The position numbers were made by a program, and so were the translations under genes. A DNA stretch of 64,000 nt from Hymenoscyphus infarciens. Its lineage: Eukaryota; Ascomycota; Leotiomycetes; Helotiales; Helotiaceae. Positions within the stretch are counted from its first letter, which is position 1. The number at the start of each line of letters is the position of its first letter. Location of the stretch: assembly GCA_001414345.1 (NCBI GenBank), contig LLCB01000059.1, forward strand, positions 62,001 through 126,000, read 5' to 3'. This document shows, piece after piece, positions 23,332-34,368 of this stretch. The notes under the pieces were generated by a model that worked only from the letters and a program-made list of their open reading frames with translations, searched no databases and was not told the origin of the DNA.

Positions 23332-24481
23332 CTCATATCATCATGAACTTGGAGTTGAAGTGCCCATGGGTTCATCCCAACACATCCCAAAAACGAATCA
23401 TCAAAACTTTATTCCACCTCACCTCTCCACGACCCCCACAGATCCCGCGGTGTATACCTAATGACTAACAAGCGAAACACCCCCTCCCTTTCAAATCAAT
23501 TGCTCAGCCTTTCCAACACCTAAAAGGGGAACCATTGAGCCCGGAAAACACCGTTACACCTCAAAAAAGCACGAATGTTTTATGTGAAATATGATACGCG
23601 TTGTCAGAGCTGCGTGGTCTTTCATTTTTCAATTGTGCGATACGGAAATTTCCATGGTGGGATGGGAGAGTATGTAAGAATCGCTCGATATTTTACCGCG
23701 GCTGAGATGGTTACTTTGTTCTGGAAAATGTAGAATTCTTAAAGATGTGTTGTACGAGGTTGCCGATATCTTGTACCACTAGGTACGAGTCTAAGATTCG
23801 TATCGATAATGTGTAAGATGGGCTTCGAGGAAGGGAAGAGGGAGCTTGTGAAACAATGTTTGCTCGTAAAAGTAGAAGTGCATTGTTTCATTGTCGAAGT
23901 ACACTCAACAGGTACGAGAGACCGGTGGGTTTGTTATGCGTCGGCGAGAATGTTGAACCGAGTTTTGGACTTTCTGTATTTTGTGCTTTGTAAGCCTGGA
24001 TAAGAGGTAAAACAAGATCAGCTCGTAAAAATCAAATGGGTTAAGTCCGCGCAGGTATGTACAGTTATTTTGTACGAGCGACCAGCCAGGGACAAACAAA
24101 AAGGAAGGGTCCAGTGATATAGCTCGGAAGGATTTCGTTCCAGCATTACGAGGAAGTTCCTCGCAAAGGAGAAGAGGAAGAAGTCCACCAAATTAAAAAA
24201 AGATTGCAAGGAATGGTAGATGTACGATTATAGCAAGAAAGGTTGCCGAATATTAACACCAAAAGCTATCCATCTCTGGTGATCCTCGAAACAATATAAA
24301 ACCACAAAAATTGGTATCTCAAACAAAAGACAAAAGACAAAAAGACAACACGCTCCCCTATTTTTACACCAGACACCTTGCCCATCCATCTAATATCATC
24401 AAGTAACCCAAGTCCTCCCAATTCGCCCAGCCTCTCATCGTGACTAAAATCCCGTCAACACGAACCCCTACAAAATCCAAT
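23332..24481. other. intergenic between Ppo and RTA1 3' ends
   Basis: No gene seen. The words GTACGAG and CTCGTA recur several times between 23750 and 24080, hinting at small diverged inverted repeats. The last 200 bp are CCA-rich and probably the 3' UTR of the RTA1 gene. Confidence 0.4.
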
Positions 24482-25630
24482 CTACCTCCTCTGGCTCCCA
24501 ACAAATGTAGCACTCCCCAACTCAATGTCTGTCAACCCTTCGTCTTCACTCATACTGATAACCTTAGAATGGCCACTCTTAGTACGATAGCTAAAGTTGA
24601 CCTCATGCCAAACACCCTGGAAAGAGACTGCTGGATGCAAGAGAGTGAGACAGCCAGTTGCGAGGACAATCATGACACCCTCGAGGATCATAAACATAGC
24701 TTCGTCGCCGGTGAACAGGTCACTATTGAAACCTCCTGATAGTTCTGCGCAACGGTAGATGGATCGAATGGTGATGGTGAGACAGGCAACGAAGAGACCT
24801 ATTTCTATTAGAACTGCTGTTCGGGTAGGGAGAAAGAGGGAGAGAGGTGACTAACCGACAAGGAACCCCTTGAAGAGTTTTGAAGCAACGATGTGAACGT
24901 ATTTTGGGTTTCGGTTTCCCTTTCCTTGGAAGACACGGAACGCGAATTCGCCGGAGCAAAGAGCAAAGAGTGCCAGAGAGACGACTTGGAATATGAGACC
25001 AGCCATCATGAGGTTCTTCCCGAGATCGGCTTGTTTGTGGTCATCGGCCATGGAGGCAATTGCTCCACCCAATGCTTGAAGGATGAGAGAGATGAGATCG
25101 CACGTGCAGAAGACGAGAGTGTAGGTTCGGGGCTTGAATCGACTGAGGTCTTGACCGTATATTGTGACGATGCGTGCGAGACAGAGGTAGATCCTGCGCG
25201 AATGAGAATTAGCAGGATTATAGCAGCGAAGAAGTAGAAGAACTTACCCAGCAGTGAGGAAAGCCGGTGCGATAGTCAACATAATAAGATAAATAAGAAA
25301 GAAGTCGTTGTTAAATGGAGAATTATGGATGAGGATTCTAGCAACGTATCCCACAGTCTCGAGCAAAAGACCGCAGATCATTGCGACCATGTAGCCCCAG
25401 GTTTTGTGTTTGATTCCAAGGAAAATTTGTCCGATGAGGAAGAGTGCGAAGATTCCAGCAAAGATACCGTTTCCTACTACTGTAGGACGGTACATAAAAC
25501 TCGAGAAAGTCAGGTCGCATGTATCGAGGGTGCAAAGGTAAGGTTTCTCCCAAAGTGTGTGGTTTCCGACCCATAATGAAGTGGGATTATCGGGTGCCCC
25601 CTTTGATGTTAAGCCTGTGAAGTTGGACAT
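24482..25630 (-). CDS. RTA1-like seven-helix membrane protein
   Basis: Three minus-strand exons (25630-25248, 25193-24856, 24798-24482) give 345 aa. Seven hydrophobic segments are visible, and the family motifs include VVGNGIFAGIFALF, GYVARI, ITIRSIYRCAELSGG and LLHPAVSF. The exon 2/3 join restores RSIYRCAELSGG, the best-conserved RTA1 stretch. RTA1/RTM1 proteins sit in the plasma or organelle membrane and are linked to lipid translocation and resistance to toxic lipophilic compounds; the precise transport activity is not established. The cytosolic tail is acidic and Ser-rich. No signs of transfer or damage. Confidence 0.93.
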
Positions 25631-27113
25631 TTTCGAAAAAGTTGAAGGTAATTAAACAACGCCGTAGAATGGGAAGTACAAGTCGGAACCTGGTATAAGC
25701 GAAGAAAAGGGGCGATTGAACGTCGGAGAAGATGCTAGAGAAGAGAAGGGAAAGCTGAGTGGGTGATGTGTTGAGTATGTATGTTAGAAAATGAAGGAGA
25801 AAGTGAACTTGACTTATATAAAATCCATATTACCTTCAATAAGCAATACCTTGGGGGCAGTGTTTTTTCTGATATCGGGGCCAGCATCCTACCGAAACCA
25901 AGGGTTGCGTACTCACGGTGCATCGGCGCGGAGAAGGGGGAAGAGAGTATGTCAGCATGGAGCTTATTGAGCGCGGCTGATTGGTGATATCGTTTTCGCC
26001 TAACTAGTCGTTGATTTGAGACGGCCCATTGGAGCTGTGCCATGAGGCTTTGAAGGCAGCCTGTTGCAAAAACAACCAATTTAGATGAACCCCAAGGAAA
26101 TAAATTTACACGGGAAGAGCCCTAACACTGACAAGGGTGCAACGCGAAATGGCTTGAAGCTGACTATCAATCTCACCCCCTCGTGGGTTGGCAGGATACT
26201 GCTTTTGATCAACAAACCAGGAGCGGGTACATGGCAACCGACAAGGGTGACGTGTAGCCAAGCCAGTGCTTGGGGAAATACGAAAGAATTCATCATCATG
26301 CAGCCGTCTTAGTGTGCCGAGAAGATGAGAAGAAATGTAGGTTTGTAATTCTACAAAAAAGTAAACAATAAGTAGCCTTGGCAGTGAAATACACTTCCTG
26401 TGATATTTTCACGTGACAACCTTCAAATGATTGGGGAGAGTGAGCAACAGATTGGAATCCAACGTAAGAACCGAGAAGTTTGGGAGAGAAAGTTGATGGA
26501 TCTCGAGATGGATGTCCAAATAGCGTGGCTAGGAGGCTCATTCCTGAAAAGTAAGCCATCCATCGCCATGTGGCTAAGACGAGATGCTTCGACATAGTGA
26601 CTCCTCCGTACATTGGCCAAGATAAGGAGTCGACGAAACTCGTCCCCTTGCTCCGGTCTTGGTGTAGCGTACGAAGCGAAGGTGCTGCGACTAACATGAT
26701 AGTTTACGGACGTAGCAGGACAGCAGCTAATTGAGGATCCAATTCTGGTCTAGAGTATATCTGCAGTCAGCCCTTGTGTGAAAGATGGAGGTCGAGCCTC
26801 GAGGGGCTCAGAGGGAAAGCAGGGGGGGGGGGAGGAGGGGGGCCTGAGAGAGGATCATCAAGCTGGTGAAGATTAAAGAGGACGGAGGAAGATTCAAAGA
26901 AATCGCCGTGGCCGCGTTGCCATCCAGGGCAGCACAACCTTAAACTTCCAATTGGAAGCTGCTGACTCAGCAATTTCAGACTTGAGCCACCACCGCCAAG
27001 CCCTACGGATAATTCCATACCCTGGTGATACCACATTCGCATCTTGCGATATCGCCAACCATACCTCTTCTACTTCCCCCAATTCTCACGAATCATCGCG
27101 GTAAAATTGAAAA
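25631..27113. other. divergent intergenic region, RTA1/GET2
   Basis: Contains the promoters of two divergent genes. A 133-codon minus-strand frame (26296-26697) has no motif and I do not call it. A G-rich tract lies near 26820-26845. Confidence 0.4.
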
Positions 27114-28134
27114 ATGGCAGACACACCCACACCCTCTGCCGAACCGGCCAGCAGCCCCCCATCAAGAGCCGCCGAACAAGCCAGACTACGAAAAGAGAAA
27201 CGAGAAGCAAAGATCAGGGCTGGTGGCTCCGCAAGATTAAACAAGATTACAGGTCTAGGAGGTGGCATCCAGAGAGGTGAGATCAGTATACTTTCCTCTA
27301 CCTCTAAAAATGGCATGCTGACTTCCTTTAGATCCCCCACAAGCACCAGTCCAACATGCGGACCCCGAAGAAGTAGACATCTCAGAACACTACTACGAGC
27401 CCTCGAGACCCTCGCAGCGTGCCAATATCCCTCCCCAAGACATAAACGATGAGCAGCTCCGCCAAATGATGCTAGGGTTTGACCCCGCTGGGGCACCAGG
27501 TGGAGGACAAAACCCTTTTGCCGGATTTCCAGGAATGGGTGGACCGGGCATGGAAGGTATGATGGGAGGCCCAGGAGGACCACCGGGAGACGATCCAATG
27601 ATGGCCATGTTACAGCAAATGATGGGTGGTGTTCCAGGAGAAGGAAAAGGTGGAATGCCATCATTTCCTGGTATGGGACCAATGCCGGGGATGCCAGGTC
27701 AACCTGCTGCTGCTGCTCAGGCTGATCCATCTGCGTACCTTTGGAGAATTGTCCACGCTATCTTTGCTCTTGGTCTTGGACTTTATATCGCATTCACGAC
27801 TACATTTATGGGATCCAAGATTGAGCGAGAGCGAAGCGGAGTATCCTACCACATGGCCGGTGATAGGCTGAGTCCTGGAACGGTGCAATTCTTCTACATC
27901 TTTGCGACGGCGGAGGTTGTCTTACAAACAGCTCGATTCATGCTGGAAAAGGGGAAGGTACAACCTACTGGATGGATGGGAACAGTGATGAACTTTTTAC
28001 CGGAACCGTACAAGGGGTATGTTCATTTGGTGTTGAGATATTCTAGAATATGGACGACCTTGAGCGGGGATGCTATGGTGTGTGTTTTTGTCTTGGGAGT
28101 TTGCGTTTGGTTGAGAGGAGGTCAAGTAGCTTGA
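27114..28134 (+). CDS. GET2: GET complex subunit Get2
   Basis: Two exons (27114-27276, 27332-28134) give 321 aa. The cytosolic N-terminus has the basic Get3-binding stretch AEQARLRKEKREAKIR (about 20-35), the functional signature of Get2/CAMLG. A long Gly/Met/Pro-rich linker (about 105-205) is followed by three hydrophobic segments at the C-terminus, starting YLWRIVHAIFALG. With Get1 it forms the ER receptor and insertase for tail-anchored proteins delivered by Get3. The syntaxin at 6499-7643 is of the client type. The Met/Gly-rich linker is longer than in yeast but usual for filamentous fungi, as far as I recall. Confidence 0.85.
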
Positions 28135-28706
28135 TAGATCGCTACAGCAAACTTTGCCTTGCAAAACTAATACCAGAAGGATAAACTATGCCTCTGAAGT
28201 GGTGACGTCCCGATTGACTGTCTTTTCTCTGAGGAGTTACCATCTGCCCTATAAGCACCCCGCAACTACACAAATAACACGATTTGCTATCGGGCTTACC
28301 CGCATCTACCTCAGTACCACACCCACTCGTTGAAAGGGTGTAAGTCTTGATAAACTTCTCCAAAACGACTCTAGGAATCGATCAGAACTTTTGTTATTAT
28401 TTCGCGACTTAATGCGCCTCGTAATACGCTGCGGTAACAGTGTAAAGGCAGTGTAAAGAGTCTGCTGTTCAAATTATTACAGTTAAATGGAATCATAATC
28501 CTCAATGGTTCTAAGTGTTTAAGAGAGTTGACCTGAATTATACTAGAAAAAATAGTAGAGGCAGGGCAGGTACCTAGAGTATGTACGGTCCCTTGGATAA
28601 TGAAAGTAATGCTAAGACTTGCTTTTATTGGAGAAACACAAGGATTGAAATGCTGTTTTGTGATGGCGAGTTTAGGGGCTAAAAAGGAGCTAGTAAGGGT
28701 CGAGTA
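28135..28706. other. intergenic, GET2 3' side
   Basis: About 570 bp with no gene seen, presumably holding the GET2 3' UTR. Confidence 0.4.
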
Positions 28707-28761
28707 ATCTATGAGTTATCTATGAGTTATCTATGAGTTATCCACGAGTAGCCCATGAGTA
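28707..28761. repeat. 11-bp tandem repeat, five units
   Basis: Three exact units ATCTATGAGTT are followed by two diverged ones (ATCCACGAGTA, GCCCATGAGTA). They lie about 150 bp upstream of the Fta4 start codon, so in its promoter. Confidence 0.9.
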
Positions 28762-28906
28762 AAATATAAGCTAACACTCTTCGAGTAAGCGAGCCAGTTT
28801 TGACCGGAAGTCGCGTCTCAAGCGCGTCCTCCTCTTCCAAAGGAGGTGCCTCCAAAACTCTTCCCCGCATCAACCTCTCAGCGCCCTCAATTCCCCATCC
28901 ACAAAC

Positions 28907-29709
28907 ATGGCAAACAACAACCCAACAATCACCTCCCTAAAAACCTCTTTCCTCCGCACCCAAATCAACACCCTCTCCACGCCCCTCCGTCCCTCCCCCG
29001 CCTTCCTCACAAACCAAGCCCAAAAAGATGAAGCCCTCTCCCAGAAAACAATCGATGACGCGCTGCTGAAGCTAAACGCGAGACTGAAGAAACATAATAA
29101 AGTCGCGTATGGACCGCAGGCCACGAGACATGTTGCAGAGCAGATTGATAGGCTGTATTGGGGGGCTGGGGAGAGGGGGGCGATGGTTGGAGGCGCGGGG
29201 GTCGGGGAGGAGTGGATGGGGAGGGGTGGGGATATGAGTAAGTTCTCTCAGAAGGAGGGAATTGGGATGGGATGTGGGATTAGGGATGGGGAGGAGGAAG
29301 GTTGGATGAGGCTAATTATTTTATAGCTGCTCCTGAAATCATAGCTCAACTCCCTTCCACCTGGAGCGAAGAAGCCACCGAACTCGCGCCCGAGAAAGCC
29401 GCCCGCTTCGAAAGTCTACAGCAGAAACTTGTCGAACTAGACGAGAGAAGACGGCTAGCTAAGGAGAAAGTAGAACGATATAAGGCTATGAAGGAATTAC
29501 TTGTGCCCTTCGAGGGGTTAGAGAATTTGCAGGGGAATATTGTAACGAAGAATGGGGAGGTGGAGAAGGAGTTGGAGAGGATGAGGTTGTTGCTGCTGAG
29601 GGTTGAGAGGGGGGTTAGTGCTTTGGGACCGAGTGGGGGTGAGGATATGGAGGTGGAGGTGAATGAGGATGGGGAGGAGAATGTGCTGGCGATTCTTGGG
29701 GGTGATTGA
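28907..29709 (+). CDS. FTA4: kinetochore Sim4-complex subunit Fta4 (CENP-U type)
   Basis: Two exons (28907-29237, 29327-29709) give 237 aa, the size of fungal Fta4. The N-terminal half has LKTSFLRTQ and a helix around ALSQKTIDDALLKLNARLKKH. The second exon has the family LPSTW motif followed by a long coiled coil (about 125-205) with LERMRLLLLRVERG, then an acidic tail. Fta4 belongs to the Sim4/COMA-type inner kinetochore network at centromeres. The region around 29160-29300 is unusually G-rich on the plus strand, partly coding Gly/Glu and partly intron. Confidence 0.82.
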
Positions 29710-30788
29710 GGTTTGGAGAGTTTGGATATCGTCACCGAGAAACAGGTACATAACCCTTGTTTCGGTCAGGATTAACTTGTTGGGACGTACTGGAAGCACA
29801 GCACGATGGTAAACTCATGTTTCTCGAGGAAGGAAACAAGACTCGAAGCCTACGACCCGATTCCTCAGTCGCCAATTTGGAAGGACTACACACAGTTGGA
29901 GACCGCCAAATCACAAGTCAACACTGAAGCATAGCTGAAGAGACATCCCACGAAAGAGCCGAGCCCCAGCATCGACTGGTGCGGACTTTCGGACGCAGAC
30001 CGATGATAATTTAATACACCTCAAGGGGGCCCCCCAAGTCCAGATTTCTTGAAAAACAGCGATGCAGAAATAGTTGTCGGTTGAGGTAACTTCGGTTTCA
30101 CATTCAAATACCCAACTTATAAAACTAAGGGGCTAGAAATAATCAAAGTCACCAATGAATGATCCTAAAAATAGATAGTGGCAATGGCAAAATCTTGGCC
30201 CCCTCGTGTCTTTCCGTTTGGCGACAACAATTCTACAGATTTCCTCTCTAATGTTATTCAGCTGATTGCTTTTACTTTGAGTGGCCATCTGGTAGATGGT
30301 AAGAGCTTCAATCATTGCTCCACGTACACTTGCACGTACACTTACTTTGGTTGCACGGACCCGTCGAAAGTTTTTCCAGGGGGCTTGGAAGAGTTTGGAC
30401 CCCGACTTGTTGTTTTCTCTTAAATACCCACGAACAATGTTGGTGAACTTTCGAGCAATTCTCGGGTATTGAGAGAGGTCTGGTTCTTACAAGAGAGCCA
30501 GGACAGAATGTCTTGCTATTGCTTGCCGTGGATCCGCCCAATTCACAATTCTTATGAAACTCATCCCATCGAATTTTTAAACATACGTTGTGTACGTTGA
30601 TATTTGACTTGATCTATTCTTCTCATGCTAAAAGTCTATATACTTAAAAAGAAACATATACAGTAGAATGTAATCGACGAGAATGTAATCGACAAGAATG
30701 TGAGCAAGCGCTCAGTATTATATACAACAGAACCCAATCATCTCAAGAGTGAACTCATGAGTTCACCGCAGGAGGATGGTTGTGTTAC
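29710..30788. other. intergenic between two convergent 3' ends
   Basis: Convergent 3' regions of FTA4 and the polygalacturonase. Short frames only; nothing recognised. Confidence 0.4.
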
Positions 30789-32028
30789 TTAACAAGCAGC
30801 GCCGCCCGAAGGAATGTTCTTGCAAGCAGTGCTCTTCTTTCCTCCAGTAACAGAGTTACCGGTCCAGGTCCACTGTGAACACGAGCCACTTCCACAGAGA
30901 ATGTAAACGTTGGTTCCGGAACTGGCAACTGTTCCATGGACGTTCTCAATGGTAAGACCAGTGATTGGGACGCCAGTGGTTGGAATTCCGGTTGGGGAAC
31001 CGTTCTTGTAATCTTGTTGGATGACGATACCGTACTTGGCGATGTTGGAGAGGGTGATGTCTTTGTAAGTAACTCCCTTGACGCTTCCCTTGGCATCAGA
31101 GACGGTCTTGACTCGCACACCGTTATCGGAATCTTTGATGGTGGAAGAGAGGATGTTTACTGTTTGGACAACGTTGTCGGAACGACCTCCGACAGATCCG
31201 ATGGAGAGGCCATGTCCTCCTGAGCACGAACCTCCAGTGAAAGTAATATCCTAGGGAATGGTTAGTACTGTATGTCAGAAGTAAGGACTCATTGGTATAC
31301 GTACAGTTCCACTGTTAATGGCGAGACAGTCGTCCTGGTTGACAATGACAGCTCCAGAAATAGTAACACCGGTGGAAGATCCGACGTCAAAAGCATCAGT
31401 GTTATGGCCCTTAGAGACACCGTTGGCGTTGTTCATGGTGAGCTTGTTGACAGCAAGAGTCTCGGCACCGTTGATGGACATCAATTGGACTGGAGAATCC
31501 TTGAAGGTAAGGTTCTCGATGGTGGATTTCTTGAGAGAATGGGCGTAGAAGAACTTAGGCTTGGTCTTGCCTCCGTTGGTTCCCTGTCCGTCCCACCATC
31601 TAGCACCATTGCCATCAATTACGGAACCTGACGCACCCGTGACCGTAATGGAAGTTCCGGAAACAGAAATCAGAGGACCGGACCATTCCTCGTAACCGAA
31701 GGTAGTGGTTCCTTCGAAGATAACCTTGCATTTTGGTCAGTTTCATGTGATGAAAGATGTGGAGTGATGGACTTACGTGAGTACCAGTAGTGAGCTGGGT
31801 CAAGTCGAGGGTTGTGCCGGCAGGAACGGCGACGTTGGAAAGAACGATAGTTGCGCAAGAGGCCTTAGACTTTGCTACAGCAGCGGCTCCACTGGAGCCA
31901 GAGAAAGTACAACTTGCTCTCTTTGCGAGATCAGGAGCAGCGGTTGGTTGAGGTGCAGCAGCTGGAGCAGCTGAGACGAATGTGGCAGAGGCAGCTACCA
32001 AGCTGAGAAGGGTGGAAATTTGAACCAT
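30789..32028 (-). CDS. secreted endopolygalacturonase, GH28
   Basis: Three minus-strand exons (32028-31777, 31724-31305, 31250-30789) give 377 aa. A signal peptide (about 1-20, ending VSAAPA) and a Kex2-type KR at 36-37 give a mature start of ASCTFSG. GH28 active-site motifs are all present: N192-T-D194, D215-D216 in NQDDC, H237 in GGHGLS and R270-V-K272. It cleaves internal alpha-1,4-galacturonic linkages of homogalacturonan outside the cell. The overall sequence resembles the Botrytis/Sclerotinia endo-PGs, suggesting a plant-associated life. The RVK triad (RIK in most homologues) is conservative. Such genes are commonly induced by pectin and subject to carbon repression; no site is claimed. 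Confidence 0.95.
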
Positions 32029-33537
32029 GATGAAGATATTGCAAGCAACGCGTAGAAAAGAATGTATAAGTGAGAGAGCGAGCGGATGAATGTGGGTGGA
32101 GAGAAAAGAAAAGGCGTGGAAGGGGGGATCTGAAGTTCTTTATATACTCTTCCACTTGGAAGTAAATCCAGAACAGAAGCATAGATTTTCCGTGGAAGTA
32201 ACGAAATAGAGGCCCCTCTCATCTGTCTGGGTACCCAAAAGGAGACCCTTGCTCTTGCCTGGTTCTGGTTCAGGTCAATCTAGTACTAGGCACCTGGTGT
32301 AGGCGACGAATGGGGTCAACAGTGGATATTTACCGCTGCCCGTCAAGAGAAGAGGCTGAGTTGATTGAACAGGTGGTTGAGTAGCGAAGGACATACCGAT
32401 CGGTGCACATAGGAGGTACCGAACGGTGCCCAGGCAATGAATGAAGGTCGGTAAGTAGCGAGGGGTAGTGCCCCCACTCCGAGGTTCAAATAGAGTGAGT
32501 GGGGATGTGACGCAACCTGATGGGCGTGTCGTGAGTGGTGGAAATTAAGGAAAAGCTCCAATAATCCCGGTGACGATCCCCGAGTCCGAGGATTTCCCGA
32601 CAAATAAAAGGACAAAACAACTTCCTCTTGTTAAAGAATACCTATCTTGACTGCTTAAAATTCTTATTGTTTTTTTCTCGTTTCAAATTCAAATCCAAAG
32701 GGACTATTACGAACTCAGGAGGAATCCTTAGTGCCTCATGAATAGAACTGCTTTTCTCTACGAACGGAACAGCCTACCCAAGTTGTCGAGTCTCAGGATC
32801 CACTCCAGGTGTGCTAGTTGTGGGAGATGCACAAAATTCAAGCTTCCTCAAGCTTTGCCAACCCCTAAATTCCTAATCTCCTCCCAGAACAATGCTTATC
32901 CTTCCTCGCGCCACCAAAACGTTCATCTAAAAATCCGAAACGGACCTACTGCAAGTAATGCGGATGGAGAACCTTAAAATTGCGCATGACTGCTCCATTC
33001 TACCCCTGCCATGCACTAGTAAATAATTATTCCACATCTCTCCGAAGTTCGAATCAGCCTTCTCGTTTTCTCGGCTGAGCTTCCGAAGAAGAACAACTTT
33101 CCGCTACAAAGTTTTATCAACTTTCGGAGAGGAAGGAGTCCGAATGACATTGTGACAAGCTTCTCAACACGTCTTAGTAATTTAGTAACCTCTAGTTTCA
33201 TATATAAACTGCACTTTCGTTGAGTTTTCCCACCTCCTTCTTGAAATTTACCCGGTCGGATGACATGATCTTTCTGGTACTAAGCTTCCCAAGTTGAAGA
33301 TTTTCTCTCCACAGGTGGACATGGTCGAGCAGGCTGCGTTTGTAAATTGGCCCAATTAATTTACTTCGATATCTTTCCCCAATCTTGGTTTTTCCTCGCA
33401 TGATATCCCAACCCGAACCGAGAGGCTGTTCAAAAACGACTCGAAAGTGGAAGATTTTGACCAGAAACAGCCATTTTGAATTGAAAAGTACCTACCTAGT
33501 TCACTCCCACTTTTGTGTGCACGTTGTTAAATGTGCA
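32029..33537. other. gene-poor region upstream of polygalacturonase
   Basis: PG promoter followed by sequence without convincing frames. No gene seen. Confidence 0.4.
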
Positions 33538-33742
33538 TGGGTGGATATTGAAAGTGGCACTAAAAACTCGTATCAAATACTTTGGACTTGGTTGTTCTAA
33601 AACACGTGGGTTGTTTTTTTAAAAGGTTCTAAGTATCTAGAATAATTACCTTGAATTGCCCTAAGAAGCTGGAGCAACGAGAGCTAGTTGGGGAGGCTGG
33701 GCAGGTGCGTGTCTACTGCCACTTTTAATGTTCATCGCGAGG
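33538..33742 (+). repeat. MITE family S copy 3
   Basis: Left end GGTGGATATTG with AAAGTGGCAC, right end CTGCCACTTTTAATG then TTCATCGCGAG. The interior contains TTGAATTGCCCTAAGAAG and CTGGAGCAACGAGAGC, matching the other family S copies. Non-coding, about 205 bp. Confidence 0.8.
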
Positions 33743-34249
33743 ATGGGATACTCACAAACGCCATGCATACGCCGGTAAATACCCATTGCTCTTAAGAAGC
33801 ACTAAAACTCTATTACGCTTGTTCTCCGGAAAGCATAAAGGTTGCGGGTGTACCCTTCTGAACCCTAATTCAAGTCCTTGTCTTCTATCACATTGATAAT
33901 TCCACAAATCAGCGACGTGGTAGTTTTCTTCTTCCATCTTCTTTGCAGCTTAAATATTCCGTTGCCGAACGACAAGTCATGACTTTCAAATTATTTCATG
34001 AAAGCAACCCGCGTTTGACTTTCTTTGCGGGGCTCATTCCTGGTTTCTTTCACCCGACCGCTCCAATGTAATGAGTGGAGCACTAACAAGAATGGTGTAG
34101 CTTGATGAGTACCTTCTCGGAGTCCCTTTCAAGTCCGAATGGAATGCTGAGCTGCGAAATTTCTCATCTATCTCCAGAAGACAACCGTAAAACTATCGTA
34201 TGATCTATAACAAGGCCGGGAAATTGCCACTTTCTAATTGATTGTGTTA

Positions 34250-34368
34250 CTTCGTCCCAGGCGTAACAAAGGTTATTCAGGGGGGGGGTCACTTTTCAAG
34301 GTTGCATAAAGCTACGGAAATATGGCAATTGCCCCATTTGGATAACCTTTGTTACGCCTGGGACGAAG
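34250..34368. repeat. MITE-like hairpin element, family H copy 2
   Basis: Perfect 27-bp inverted repeats (34250-34276 and 34342-34368) begin CTTCGTCCCAGG. The loop shares GGGGGTCACTT and CGGAAATATGGCAATTGCCC with the copy at 364-507. Nine central bases of each arm differ completely from that copy but still pair with each other. TA precedes the left end; the right flank is CA. Confidence 0.85.

Noticed and set aside
26296..26697. 133-codon minus-strand frame between RTA1 and GET2
   Set aside because: No domain, low plausibility of composition, sits in a divergent promoter region.
27086..27730. 214-codon frame antisense to GET2
   Set aside because: Shadow caused by the repetitive Gly/Met/Pro-coding sequence of GET2.
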